Part shown: positions 27,993-37,767 of the stretch, piece by piece
Numbering within the stretch: position 1 is the first letter of the stretch
Layout: each line of letters opens with the position of its first letter
Position numbers and translations under genes: made by a program
NCBI GenBank assembly: GCA_964395835.1
Contig: CAYNBJ010000007.1
Coordinates: 1 to 58,247 of the forward strand
Reading direction: 5' to 3'
From: LLD-282 sp964395835
GTDB taxonomy: Bacteria > Pseudomonadota > Gammaproteobacteria > Berkiellales > Berkiellaceae
DNA length: 58,247 nt
Notes under the pieces: model-generated
Seen by the model: the letters and a program-made list of their open reading frames with translations, nothing else
What the model was told of the DNA's origin: nothing
Databases searched by the model: none

Positions 27993-28298
27993 ATGCCGAT
28001 TTTATCAGCAACTTCTGATGAAGGGAAAACCTTGATAATCACTATTCAAGGACGTTTTGATTTTTCCGCGCTTCAGGTTTTTCGTTCTACTTATGAAAAT
28101 CTCGCTATCAAACCTGAAAAATATATTGTGAATATGAAAGACTGTGAATATCTTGATTCATCTGCTTTGGGAATGCTTTTGGCATTGAGAGATTATGCTG
28201 GTGGCGATCAGGCGCAAATTTCGATTGTCGAGTGTGCCAACGATGTGAAAAAAATCATGCTTATTACAAAACTTGATGAACTTTTCGATTTGCAATAA
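27993..28298 (+). CDS. STAS-domain (anti-sigma-factor antagonist type) protein
   Basis: A single STAS domain of 101 residues. It carries the conserved block CEYLDSSALGMLLALRD near residues 50-66, with the serine that is phosphorylated in SpoIIAA-type antagonists. Such proteins switch partners by reversible Ser phosphorylation, often through a serine kinase/phosphatase. Neither partner is visible in this window. AAAGGA precedes ATG 27993. It sits at the end of the cluster with the sigma-54 activator, which suggests a shared regulatory job (inference). Confidence 0.88.
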   Translation: MPILSATSDEGKTLIITIQGRFDFSALQVFRSTYENLAIKPEKYIVNMKDCEYLDSSALGMLLALRDYAGGDQAQISIVECANDVKKIMLITKLDELFDLQ

Positions 28299-28322
28299 AA
28301 ATTCAATCTTGTCCTTTTCAAT

Positions 28323-28348
28323 CCTTTTGCTATACCTTTAGCAAAAGG
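28323..28348. repeat. Inverted repeat between the STAS gene and the next gene
   Basis: Perfect 10-bp arms, CCTTTTGCTA and TAGCAAAAGG, with loop TACCTT. It lies 25 bases after the STAS stop and 24 before the next start codon. No T-run follows, so it may be an operator or an RNA-stability hairpin as much as a terminator. Confidence 0.55.
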
Positions 28349-28371
28349 AAGTACAGATTGGAGGAATAAAA

Positions 28372-28716
28372 GTGCACGATCCTAAGTTAAATCGTTGGTA
28401 TTGCGATGAGCGCACTGAAGAGCGCTTCGAGGTGATTGAGATTTGCGATGACTATATTACAGCTCACTGTATAGATGGCTCTGTTTTGGAGTATTCCAAA
28501 GAAGAGTGGTTCGAGAAAAAAATGATTCCTGTGGCCGCACCGCAAGATTGGGAGCTATCATGGGATTCATCGCAGATTTCAGAAGATTTGGATGAACGTT
28601 TCGAGGCTCCTAAGAGACACCTTCGCTTAGCAAAAGAAGAAGAGACAGAAGATTTTGAAGATTTTTCATTTTCAGATGATCTCGATGATCTTCATGATTT
28701 GGATTCTGCCCAATAA
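28372..28716 (+). CDS. Small acidic protein, probably DUF6763-like (114 aa)
   Basis: Starts with GTG at 28372; GGAGG at 28360-28364 gives good spacing. The first 55 residues form a compact beta-rich domain (LNRWYCDERTEERFEVIEI, then CIDGSVLEYSKEEW) resembling a small conserved gammaproteobacterial domain family that I recall as DUF6763; the assignment is from memory of the WY/DG/W pattern. The rest is an acidic, disordered tail rich in Asp and Glu. The last 25 bases overlap the 3' end of the convergent transporter gene. No function is known. Confidence 0.7.
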   Translation: MHDPKLNRWYCDERTEERFEVIEICDDYITAHCIDGSVLEYSKEEWFEKKMIPVAAPQDWELSWDSSQISEDLDERFEAPKRHLRLAKEEETEDFEDFSFSDDLDDLHDLDSAQ

Positions 28717-29924
28717 GAGCGCATCTCGTTCATAATCCCAAAAGCACTTAGACTGAGGACAAAGGCGAGACCAAAAAGACGTTCTTTGGAAGCGCCTACC
28801 CACCCGGCAGAAAGACTGACAATAAACATCAGCAAAGATCGTGTTGCAGAGGACAGCAAATAAATCTCAACACGTTCTTGATATTGACCAATATAGTGTG
28901 TGGTAAATCTTAAGAACAAAATTGATTTTAATCCTAAAGTGATATTTTTCATAAAAAAGATCATTAAAAGTGTATAAAAGTTTGATGATGCAAAGGCTAG
29001 AGGGATAAAAGAAAAGCCATGAAGGAGGGTTGCAATCATGGTGTAAAGACAAAGAGTATGGCGCTGCGCAGAAATTTTATAAGCAAGACTCGCACCAAGA
29101 GTGTAGATGATGAGACCCCAGCCCTTAGAAACAATAGCAAGACTTGTGTAAGATAAACCAAGGTGTCTGAGGTAAAGATGCAGGTGCCACCCTATTAATG
29201 TATCACTGCTGACAACGCTGAAGATCGCGAGTAAAAAGTAACGATGTTCCCAGATGAGTTGCCCATAGAGTCTCGGTGAAAAGTGATGAGATTGCCGAGA
29301 TTGCCGATCGAGATGAGCGGCTTTTTTATGAAAAATTTTTTTTTTGCTGAGTCTCCAGAGCCAAATTCCAAAAATAAAAAAAATCGCAGAGTAAACTTGG
29401 TAAATTTTCATCCAGCCAAGATATGAGACCGCTAAAAGTGTGCAAAACTCTCCAAAATGATGTCCCCAGCGGTAAGAAATTCTGCTCAGAGTTGTCTGTT
29501 CATCTCGATCTTCAGGAGATTCATCGCAAATTTGATAAAAATATAAGGCTTTTTGAAAAAAGACTGCAGCGGTATTTAAAAAAAGACCCCAAAAAATTAA
29601 TGGACGGTACATAACTTTTTCTAAAGATAGGCCTAGAAACCATGCGGTGATTGAGCACACGAGCAAGGATCCGGTCATCCATCGAGCCCAGTATTCTTGA
29701 TCTGCAGGGCCTTTTTTAGGCAAGTGATGCATGACCAATGCGAGAATGCTTTTAAAGTAATGGGGTAATCCAATAATTGCAAAACTTGCGAGGAGGCTTT
29801 TTGGGCAGCCCTGATCTTTTAGCCATAAATTGAAAAAAGAGAGCGTGAGCAGAGAGGGAAGTGTGCTTAAGACGCTGAAAAGAATCGTGAGTGCTTTGTC
29901 AAAAAGGGTCATGAGGGTGTGCAA
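28692..29924 (-). CDS. AmpG-like major facilitator transporter (410 aa)
   Basis: Integral membrane protein with about 12 predicted hydrophobic segments. The first loop pattern (GLPHYFKSILALVMHHL) corresponds to the GxPYxLKxxWAPLxDR region of AmpG-type permeases, though the charged Asp-Arg is not kept here. AmpG carries muropeptides into the cytoplasm; the substrate here is unknown. The gene lies 10 bases after a longer paralog on the same strand, so the two are probably one transcript and may have arisen by duplication. The start ATG 29924 has an alternative at the next Met, four codons on. Confidence 0.72.
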   Translation of the reverse strand: MHTLMTLFDKALTILFSVLSTLPSLLTLSFFNLWLKDQGCPKSLLASFAIIGLPHYFKSILALVMHHLPKKGPADQEYWARWMTGSLLVCSITAWFLGLSLEKVMYRPLIFWGLFLNTAAVFFQKALYFYQICDESPEDRDEQTTLSRISYRWGHHFGEFCTLLAVSYLGWMKIYQVYSAIFFIFGIWLWRLSKKKIFHKKAAHLDRQSRQSHHFSPRLYGQLIWEHRYFLLAIFSVVSSDTLIGWHLHLYLRHLGLSYTSLAIVSKGWGLIIYTLGASLAYKISAQRHTLCLYTMIATLLHGFSFIPLAFASSNFYTLLMIFFMKNITLGLKSILFLRFTTHYIGQYQERVEIYLLSSATRSLLMFIVSLSAGWVGASKERLFGLAFVLSLSAFGIMNEMRSYWAESKS

Positions 29925-29934
29925 AAATGCAAAA

Positions 29935-31284
29935 TTATTTAATTGTTTTATAATCTGATTGTAACATTTTTTTTTGCCAAGATGAAAAGTTATTTGATTG
30001 AAAATAGAGATTAAATATCAATAATATGGGAGGCAAGCACAAGAGAATTCCCAGATAAAAGAAATGGGTCCATCCTAAAAAATCTGCTAATAATCCGGCT
30101 GAGGTTGCGATGAGAAAAAAAGGCAAACTTTTGATTGAGGAAAAAAAGGCATAAGAACTGCCGCTGAGATATTCATGTGCTGCAAGTTGGGTTGTCCATG
30201 TTGCAATCGCAGAGGCACGCAAAGCTGCGCTAAAATAATCGAGGCCTACACACCCTGCTAATAGTCCTGCAGAAGCATGTAAATAATTGAGAGATAAGCT
30301 AATGAAAAGGAGGCAACACAGACAATGAATCACTAAGCTCGTTATCAGTGTGAGCAGAATTCCCAAGCGTTCAATGGCTCTCAGAGCGAAGACACCACCT
30401 AAAAGAGAACATAACAGCCCAAAACCTTTAGATATATAAGCGATCTCAAAAGTTGTATAGCCACAATCGAGATAAAACAAATCCAACATTCCGCTCAATA
30501 AGGCATCGGACAAGCTCAGCGAGGCAAATAAAGCCACAATCCCTTTCCAGTGTTGATTTCGCTTTTGAAAGAGTTTTAAGGGTTCAAGAAATAACTCGTA
30601 AAAAAACGAAGTGGATTGGCCATGAAGACTGGGTTTTGTAGAGATATCAGCCCTTTTGGGCTCAGGGGCATAATAATAATTCAATGAAGTCATGAGCATT
30701 ACAACGCCCAAAATACAGTAAATCATGCTCCATGAGACATAAGCCAAACAAAATAATACGCCTGCGCGTCCTAAAAAGCGCCCCAAGCGATATCCAAAAA
30801 TACTTGATGTCACTGCTTCTGAGGCATAGGCATTATGAGTGCATTCTACGCGATGCCCTATGAGTGTAATCTGATTCATTGCTGAACAGATTGAAATCAA
30901 AGTACAAATTCCTGCTGTGGCCCATAAAGAAATGTGACCCGTAGTCATGCCGAGCAAGATAAATAATAGTCCTAGTGACCAAGCTAAAAAAATAGCCCAT
31001 TCTCTTCGATGGCCTAAGTGCATTCCTAAATAAGGCAGTTTATATCGATCGACAAGCCAAGAAAATACAATTTTAAGACTGTAAGGTGCGCCAGTTAAAA
31101 AAAACAGACCAATTGTGGACTTGGTGTATCCAAGATGAGCGAGCCAAAGATTAAAAGTTTGCCACGTCAGGACACCGGGAAGAGCAGAGCTGAGACCACC
31201 AATAAAAAAAATTCGTACAAAAGATAGCGAGATTTTGGGAAATATCATCTGCAGACCTTGTTGTTCATGTCTTTTGTATATCAT
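29935..31284 (-). CDS. AmpG-like major facilitator transporter (449 aa)
   Basis: Membrane transporter with about 12 hydrophobic segments. It is closer to AmpG than its neighbour: GAPYSLKIVFSWLVDRYKLP matches the GFPYTLKFLWAPLLDR-type motif, followed by GHRREWAI. The likely role is proton-driven uptake of a cell-wall fragment or similar solute (family knowledge; substrate unproven). ATG 31284 is the first start; ATG 31248 (MIFPKISLSF) with AAGG upstream is an attractive alternative and would leave more room for the promoter shared with divergent ligA. Confidence 0.78.
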   Translation of the reverse strand: MIYKRHEQQGLQMIFPKISLSFVRIFFIGGLSSALPGVLTWQTFNLWLAHLGYTKSTIGLFFLTGAPYSLKIVFSWLVDRYKLPYLGMHLGHRREWAIFLAWSLGLLFILLGMTTGHISLWATAGICTLISICSAMNQITLIGHRVECTHNAYASEAVTSSIFGYRLGRFLGRAGVLFCLAYVSWSMIYCILGVVMLMTSLNYYYAPEPKRADISTKPSLHGQSTSFFYELFLEPLKLFQKRNQHWKGIVALFASLSLSDALLSGMLDLFYLDCGYTTFEIAYISKGFGLLCSLLGGVFALRAIERLGILLTLITSLVIHCLCCLLFISLSLNYLHASAGLLAGCVGLDYFSAALRASAIATWTTQLAAHEYLSGSSYAFFSSIKSLPFFLIATSAGLLADFLGWTHFFYLGILLCLPPILLIFNLYFQSNNFSSWQKKMLQSDYKTIK

Positions 31285-31321
31285 AATCTTAGTTGTTTTC
31301 TCATCTGTTGTGTACCCCCTT

Positions 31322-33403
31322 ATGTCTCTAGATTTGTCTGAAAATTTTTTTTTGAGTGATTACGCTTATTGGGATTATTGTGAATTAGCACAAAAATTAA
31401 ATCGAAGTGCGTTACTCTATAGCCAAGCAAAACCAACTCTTTTGAGTGATGAAGAGTATGATCGCCTCTTTCAAGTCCTATTGCAGATAGAAAAGCTCCA
31501 TCCTGAATGGATCGTATCATTTTCTCCATCACAACGTGTAGATGTCGTTCCAGTGCTTGGGGAAAAAGGGCAACATCAGGTATTTATGGGATCCTTGGAC
31601 AATGTATTTGATTTTATGGGGTATTCAGATTGGTTAGACAGTGCTCTTGCGAATTTAGCTGTCGATAAGGAGGATTTGTCTATTATCGTTGAGCCCAAAA
31701 TAGACGGTTTGGCGCTCTCTTTGATCTATGAAAAAGGTTTTTTAGTGGATGCGCTTACAAGAGGAGATGGGGCGATAGGAGAGCGTGTTTTGAAACAAGT
31801 ACGCTGTATTCCGTCCATTCCCGCTCTGCTAAGAGATAAAGATTTTTCTGGATTGATTCGAGGAGAGGTTTTTTTTAAAAAAGAAGATTTTGATAAACTT
31901 AATCAGCATCTTAAAGAAAAAGGAGAAAAAACTTTTTCGAACCCGCGGAACGCAGCGGCAGGTACTTTGCGACAGAGTGATTTACAGAGTGTTCAAAATC
32001 GACCTCTTTCATTTTTGCCGTACACTTATGTATCGGAGACACATCACTGTGCGTCGTATAGTCAAGCCTTGGCTTGGTGTGAACAACAGGGCTTTGATCT
32101 CAATCCTTGGCGACGCTCTTTGACAGCTGCAGAGTCTATTGAGCCTATCTATCTTGAAATTCTAGAAAAACGCTCTCAATTGCCCTTTGGAATTGATGGG
32201 CTTGTTTGTAAAATCAATAATTTTTCTTTTCAAAAAGAACTGGGAGAAACGCGCAGAGCTCCTCGGTGGGCGATTGCTTGGAAGCTTCCGGCTGATTGTG
32301 TGCGTAGTGTTTTACAAAATGTCGTTTGGCAGGTGGGGCGCTTGGGTCATATTACACCTGTCGCGATTTTTGAACCTGTGCTGATTGATGGGGTCAGCGT
32401 TGCATGCGCAACCTTACACAATCAAAATGAAATTATAAAAAAACAGATAGCCATCGGCCAAGAAATTTTTGTTCGTCGAGCAGGAGATGTGATTCCAGAA
32501 GTGCTTGGACCGGTGCATCTGACAAATAACACGGACTTCATTCCGCAGATCGTTGTCCCAACCCACTGCCCTTCTTGTGAAAATTCACTCAGCCAGATTG
32601 ATGATCATTTATACTGTTTCAAAGGCATGCAGTGTTTAGAGCAAAAACTGTTGCGGTTTGCCTATGCCTTTGGGCAAGATGCCTTAAATGTCCCTCGGCT
32701 GTCTTATCAAACTATCAAAAAAGCTGTGCTTACATATGGCTTAGAGACTCCATCTCAATTCTACCAGCTTCGCATCGAGGATTGGATGCAGTTAGAGGGT
32801 ATCGCTAAAAAAAGTGCTGAATATTTTTATCGGACTCTTCGAGAAAGCTTGCATACCACAGAAGAGAGATTTTTACTTTCTTGCAATGTCCGTCATATAG
32901 GAAAGGCGACAGCGAATATGATTTTTAATCATTTATCTTGGGAGCAATTTCTTTCTTGCTCACAAGAACAGCTAGAATCCATAGGTCAAATTGGACCAAT
33001 TATTGCTCATAGCCTACACTCCTTGAAAACAGATATCGGATTTTTAAAAGAGTATCGTGCTTTTCAGGATTATGGTCTGCATTTTCATCCAAGAAAACCG
33101 ATAAATACCACAGCTCTTCTGGCAGGACGCTGTTTGTGTATCACAGGAAGTTTTCCTGATCGAACTCGTGAACAGTGGAAAGAATGGATTGAGAAAAATG
33201 GTGGCATTTTTCATGAACAGCTCACAAAAAAAACTGATTTACTTCTAGTTGGTGAGAAACCAGGTTCTAAGTATGAAAAAGCTATGAAATGGGGACTATG
33301 TATTTTGCATTCTGAAAAAATAAAGACTTTTTTAGAAATTGTTGAGCATCATGGTCAAGAGGATCTCGCATGTTTACTAGAGCAGAATCGAATAAAAGGA
33401 TAG
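31322..33403 (+). CDS. ligA: NAD-dependent DNA ligase LigA
   Basis: Seals nicks in replication and repair using NAD. The domain order is an N-terminal NAD-binding domain (YDRLFQVLLQIEKLHPEW), the adenylation motif KIDG near residue 126 (active Lys), an OB fold, a four-Cys zinc finger (CPSC near 415, with YCFKGMQC), helix-hairpin-helix repeats, and a C-terminal BRCT domain near 599-680 (LAGRCLCITGSFPDRTREQW). The length of 693 residues is normal. The frame is open upstream to 31235, but the family's N-terminus begins at MSLDLSENFF, so ATG 31322 is used. Its last 34 bases overlap the next gene. Confidence 0.95.
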   Translation: MSLDLSENFFLSDYAYWDYCELAQKLNRSALLYSQAKPTLLSDEEYDRLFQVLLQIEKLHPEWIVSFSPSQRVDVVPVLGEKGQHQVFMGSLDNVFDFMGYSDWLDSALANLAVDKEDLSIIVEPKIDGLALSLIYEKGFLVDALTRGDGAIGERVLKQVRCIPSIPALLRDKDFSGLIRGEVFFKKEDFDKLNQHLKEKGEKTFSNPRNAAAGTLRQSDLQSVQNRPLSFLPYTYVSETHHCASYSQALAWCEQQGFDLNPWRRSLTAAESIEPIYLEILEKRSQLPFGIDGLVCKINNFSFQKELGETRRAPRWAIAWKLPADCVRSVLQNVVWQVGRLGHITPVAIFEPVLIDGVSVACATLHNQNEIIKKQIAIGQEIFVRRAGDVIPEVLGPVHLTNNTDFIPQIVVPTHCPSCENSLSQIDDHLYCFKGMQCLEQKLLRFAYAFGQDALNVPRLSYQTIKKAVLTYGLETPSQFYQLRIEDWMQLEGIAKKSAEYFYRTLRESLHTTEERFLLSCNVRHIGKATANMIFNHLSWEQFLSCSQEQLESIGQIGPIIAHSLHSLKTDIGFLKEYRAFQDYGLHFHPRKPINTTALLAGRCLCITGSFPDRTREQWKEWIEKNGGIFHEQLTKKTDLLLVGEKPGSKYEKAMKWGLCILHSEKIKTFLEIVEHHGQEDLACLLEQNRIKG

Positions 33404-36400
33404 AGAGGCCAAAGACAGATCATCAGATGTCTGAGGTGCAAAGTGCTTCTCAAGATATAAATTATGTACTTTGTTTTGAGCCTCCTTCTATTGAGCAGCA
33501 GGCAGATCATTTTCTTCTTTGGCTTAAAAGTACGTTTTTTCGAGCAGTGACGGTATATCCATATGTTTTTAATAAAAATCCTGAAAATCAGTATTTTTTA
33601 TCTGAACATGCTCCAGAAATTTTGCTAAATATCGCTCAAAAATATAAAAAAAACACACTCATAGAAGAAGGTCAAACTGACTTCACAGAAGAAGACACAA
33701 ATTACTTGGAAAATATTTTTGAACCTTTTCATCGTTGTTTCGGTCCTTCTAAAGAATTTCTCAGCAAGATGGAAATGCAACAGCATCCTTTCACATCCGA
33801 ACGGAGAAATGCATTTTATCGGAACCTTTCAAAGTGGTATGACAATCTCTTTTTGAAGAGAATGTTTTTACAGATGCGATGGCAAAGAGGAGATAGTATT
33901 AGAGTCTGTGAAATGATGTATGAAAAGGAAAATGGCATCACTCTCAAAACAGATGAGCAGATCTTAATAGAGACTCGTCTAGATAAGCTGATAGCTCTTA
34001 TACAAGATCAAAAAATATACTGTAACAACAAGGAGCGTCTTTTTTGTGAGGCTGTTTTAAAACATCTTGCCCATAAAACCACTACCCAATTGAAAGATTT
34101 TTTTGTCAATAACAGCGCAGTATTGAGCGAATATGCAAATACATATTTTTCAGGAAAATGGCTAAATTTTAAAAATCCGACGAATTCTGATATTTCGCGG
34201 AGAGCGATGCAGACAGCGATCAGAGCTCATCGTAGAAATCCCTTTTGGCTGAGTCTATGTGCTTATATTTTAGATCCCAACTATAGCAATAAAGAGATTG
34301 TTCCATTTATTCCACACAAAGAATGTAGAGCAATACGCAAAAATGCACGTGAAAATTTAGAAGCATTGTTCAACGATCTTTCGGAGCCATTGGTACAGCA
34401 TTTGGTGCGTTTAATTTATTTGTGTTCATCAACAGAGTCCTGTGACAATCTACAGAACGGATTAACGACCTATGATCAGAGTCAACTGAATGCCTACATT
34501 ATGGCAAATTTGCGTGATGCAGGCGTTTCTTCCAAGCAGCCAGAGTCAATGAGTTATGATATAACTACAATTCTTGGTTATTTGGCATGTTATGGGATCC
34601 ACTTTTCGTGTTCTGAGGGACTAACAGAAATAATAAGCTGGTTCGATAGTAAGAAGCAAAGTGCAGAAAAATTAGTTCATGCCTTGGCTGACGATCTCAT
34701 GGATGCAGATACCTCGAACATGACTCTTAGTCGTACAATTCAATGGCTTTTAACCAAGGGTGCGACTTTTGCGATCACAAATGCTCCTGCGATCGTTATG
34801 GGGCTGGTCACACTTGGAGCACTCTTAGGGAAGGGTACTCAAAATGTCGATCTTTCTCCACAAGTGAAACAATACTTAAGAGAGAGAAGGTCGACGCATC
34901 ACTTTGTGGCAAAGCATTTAGCTAGGCTTATGATGATACACGTTGAGCATTATTTGAAAAACAAAGAGCCCCTTCCTGAGATTTTGGAGACTTATGCAGA
35001 TCACATATTCGAAAAGACCGATGAGAGGCGATATTATCAGTTGAGTATGCAAACTCAACAATCTTTTCGAATAAATAGTGAAGGACACAAGGTATCATAT
35101 CAATGCCTTTCAACAGAGATGCTTTCTTGGGAAAAAATTGCAAACTTGCTAGGTACGGATGTTTTTTGGGTCAAGCATATGATGAGGGCACCTTTATCAA
35201 AATATCTTTCTCAATCCAAGGGAGCAGAAGATCTTTTGGTAGATACATGTGGCACTCTAGAACGTCTCATAAACAGCCCGTATGGATCAACTCTGCAGCT
35301 ATATGATAGAAAACAACTATTCGAAGCCATTGATACATTCAAGTCAGAGATGAATGCTAAATCAAGAAAAGTGATAGCAGCATGGCATGCATATATTCTT
35401 AAAGCAGAATGGATTGCTAAAAAACAAAAATTAACAGCTCATGTTTTTTTTCACCCTTTATTATTTTTACCACATCAACATATTTTAGATAGCACTCATC
35501 TCTCTTTGTTAAACGACTTGAAATCTCGATCTGGTACAATTGATTCGATTGTTGAGGCAGATTATAGTGTGAACACTTTTTCTCCTGACAATAATTCTAG
35601 CCCGTTTGTCTTTCATTCCGCTCTTTTTTTTAATGAGAAGAGAATTGTTCATGTGGATCAGCTCATGTTACGGGAAGATTTGATCAGGAAATGTCTTTTT
35701 GATATATCCGCAATTGAAGGAAAACAATTTTTAGATTGGATCAAGCCTCAAAAAAAATACTATGTGCTTAATATGCCACTGACTCTCGAGAAAGGAAGTG
35801 CACTTTATGAAAAATTTAGGGCTGTGTTATGTTCAGCAGTCAAAGCCGGTGCGATATCACATGCTTTAGTGCAAAAAGCAACGCAATTTTTAATGAGTTG
35901 GCCTAGAGAACTGAAACCTATTCTCGAGAAAGATGATATCAGTCAGATGTATCATATAAAATTAGTCCGTTTAGCTGACTATCATCTAAGATTGAACTAT
36001 GAAAAACAACATTACAATAGTCAAATAACGAGAGATAATTGCATACGTTTTTTGGAAACAAACTATCACAAAAGGCAATGGGTAGCCCAGGATCGTTGGT
36101 GTGGTTTGAGTTTCGACGAAAAACCCCAAAAAAGAGACAAGGATGAGGTGCAGTTGATTAAAAATGAAAATGCCAGTCAAACGCTGAGTGAGTTTAAGCC
36201 AGATGTTGGAAAAGCTGATGCTTTTTATAATCTGTTGTTTTATTTTCATCCAGGGGCTATCGCAACATATATCAAAGATTGTAGTCTCAGAGATAGTCAT
36301 AATAAAGATTATCAAGGATATGAAAAATTATTTTCATCAGAAGAGAAGTATAAGCTTCTGTATAAGTCCTTGTTTTTCAAGAACAAAAAGCTTACCAGTG

Positions 36401-37710
36401 CGCTTCTCAAAGATAACGATATTCAATCGGTTTTTTCTGAAACTCCAGGGAAATTTGTGTGGCTGCATAACCGTATCTACCATACACATCTTTGGTCGCC
36501 CTATACCAAGTATACTTTTCTAAATTTATTACACCAGACCACTCATAAAGTACGGCAGTCTTTGCGTTTTACAGAAATGTTATTTTTGATATCCGCACTA
36601 CAAAAGCAGAATCAATTATTACTGATGATGAAAAAAATGATGGCTTTATTACAGCTTAGACCAGCACGATCTATACAATCCCTTTTTGGGAGGGGTATAT
36701 GGAACTCCCTGTTTTCTTACAATGAAGCATTTTTGTCAAAAAAATATTTCATGAATATGTTGCAATTGATTTCTAAACAAGATCTCTTTGCCGCTATTGA
36801 TCTTTTGATTGAAAAGACCCAAAACTTTTCATTAAAAAAACGGCAAAATTTATTTTTGACATTTTTAAAAAAAGTTCAAAAATATTTGCCAATTGCTCTA
36901 TCCACGCGATACATATCTTGGAATTCGAAAAAAGAAAACTTTTTTATGCAAACATGGAGTCAGTCTAAAAATTTTTACGAAAAACTTTCAGAAAAATTCG
37001 AAACAATGGGCGTGATGGAGCGTAGCGCTGAATTGATGAGCAGGAATCCGCGAGAATTTTTTAGTGAAGAAGAATTTAAAAAGTATTCAGAATCAAAATT
37101 ATATAAGCGAAAACAAAAACTCAAGTGGGACTCTATCCAAGATCGGGATCAACAGATTTTGGATCATCCAAATCAATCTTGTTTGCCTTTCAGTTCTGTT
37201 TTCAGCAGCGCAATGAGTGTAGAGATAGAGGGCATGAGTTTAGGAAGGAATTTTTTTAATTATCCTTCTTTTTTAGATGCATTAAAAGATCCATCATCAA
37301 AGCTGTCTATTTTCTTTGACCGTGAGGAGAATACAAATTTTATTTTTCAAATGCTGAGTCAGGATAAAAAAACATTGTATTTATTTGACTCTTTAGCAGC
37401 GTGGATTATGCGCAAACACAGCCTCACTCAAAATCAAAAGGTTTGGTTTCAAGATATTAATACCTGTCTTGTCGCTAAATATTGTAAAATGAAAGAGCAT
37501 CGCGAGAATTTGCTCGGGAAAAAGACCAGTGATCCAAAAGAGCTCATAGAGAGGGAACGAATCGCATCAGTATTACAACAAAAAATGGATAAGTTACAAT
37601 CTTTTTTCACATGGTATCATACTTATATCGATAGTCAGATGATATTGGATATTAGCACAGAATATGCTAACTACAGTCCAGATAAGATAAAAAATCGCAC
37701 TTATCTTTGA
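33370..37710 (+). CDS. Giant protein of unknown function (1446 aa)
   Basis: I do not recognise any domain. ATG 33370 lies inside the end of ligA behind an AAGAGGA site at 7 bases, so translation is probably coupled to ligA. Alternative ATG 33427 (MSEVQSASQD) has no good site. The sequence is helix-rich and Lys/Gln/Ser-rich. A moderately hydrophobic stretch (FAITNAPAIVMGLVTLGALL) lies near residues 467-487 and could insert into a membrane. No signal peptide and no family PQKEN domain. It converges with the still larger SecA-like gene. Size, lack of known domains and location suggest a lineage-specific surface, secreted or host-directed protein, by inference only. Confidence 0.8.
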   Translation: MFTRAESNKRIERPKTDHQMSEVQSASQDINYVLCFEPPSIEQQADHFLLWLKSTFFRAVTVYPYVFNKNPENQYFLSEHAPEILLNIAQKYKKNTLIEEGQTDFTEEDTNYLENIFEPFHRCFGPSKEFLSKMEMQQHPFTSERRNAFYRNLSKWYDNLFLKRMFLQMRWQRGDSIRVCEMMYEKENGITLKTDEQILIETRLDKLIALIQDQKIYCNNKERLFCEAVLKHLAHKTTTQLKDFFVNNSAVLSEYANTYFSGKWLNFKNPTNSDISRRAMQTAIRAHRRNPFWLSLCAYILDPNYSNKEIVPFIPHKECRAIRKNARENLEALFNDLSEPLVQHLVRLIYLCSSTESCDNLQNGLTTYDQSQLNAYIMANLRDAGVSSKQPESMSYDITTILGYLACYGIHFSCSEGLTEIISWFDSKKQSAEKLVHALADDLMDADTSNMTLSRTIQWLLTKGATFAITNAPAIVMGLVTLGALLGKGTQNVDLSPQVKQYLRERRSTHHFVAKHLARLMMIHVEHYLKNKEPLPEILETYADHIFEKTDERRYYQLSMQTQQSFRINSEGHKVSYQCLSTEMLSWEKIANLLGTDVFWVKHMMRAPLSKYLSQSKGAEDLLVDTCGTLERLINSPYGSTLQLYDRKQLFEAIDTFKSEMNAKSRKVIAAWHAYILKAEWIAKKQKLTAHVFFHPLLFLPHQHILDSTHLSLLNDLKSRSGTIDSIVEADYSVNTFSPDNNSSPFVFHSALFFNEKRIVHVDQLMLREDLIRKCLFDISAIEGKQFLDWIKPQKKYYVLNMPLTLEKGSALYEKFRAVLCSAVKAGAISHALVQKATQFLMSWPRELKPILEKDDISQMYHIKLVRLADYHLRLNYEKQHYNSQITRDNCIRFLETNYHKRQWVAQDRWCGLSFDEKPQKRDKDEVQLIKNENASQTLSEFKPDVGKADAFYNLLFYFHPGAIATYIKDCSLRDSHNKDYQGYEKLFSSEEKYKLLYKSLFFKNKKLTSALLKDNDIQSVFSETPGKFVWLHNRIYHTHLWSPYTKYTFLNLLHQTTHKVRQSLRFTEMLFLISALQKQNQLLLMMKKMMALLQLRPARSIQSLFGRGIWNSLFSYNEAFLSKKYFMNMLQLISKQDLFAAIDLLIEKTQNFSLKKRQNLFLTFLKKVQKYLPIALSTRYISWNSKKENFFMQTWSQSKNFYEKLSEKFETMGVMERSAELMSRNPREFFSEEEFKKYSESKLYKRKQKLKWDSIQDRDQQILDHPNQSCLPFSSVFSSAMSVEIEGMSLGRNFFNYPSFLDALKDPSSKLSIFFDREENTNFIFQMLSQDKKTLYLFDSLAAWIMRKHSLTQNQKVWFQDINTCLVAKYCKMKEHRENLLGKKTSDPKELIERERIASVLQQKMDKLQSFFTWYHTYIDSQMILDISTEYANYSPDKIKNRTYL

Positions 37711-37751
37711 GACAACGAGGTCTCCATAAGCCGAGAGGACTCGGCTTATGG
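37709..37751. terminator. Strong hairpin between the two giant convergent genes
   Basis: Perfect 12-bp stem, CCATAAGCCGAG (37724-37735) with CTCGGCTTATGG (37740-37751), loop AGGA. It is preceded by a small stem GAGAC/GTCTC at 37709-37724. It lies right after the plus-strand stop and 17 bases before the minus-strand stop and could serve both genes. The T-runs are weak on both strands. Confidence 0.65.
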
Positions 37752-37767
37752 ATGCATTATCATCTTT

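Noticed and set aside
28323..28348. Inverted repeat as Rho-independent terminator
   Set aside because: No T-run on either strand; kept only as an inverted repeat.
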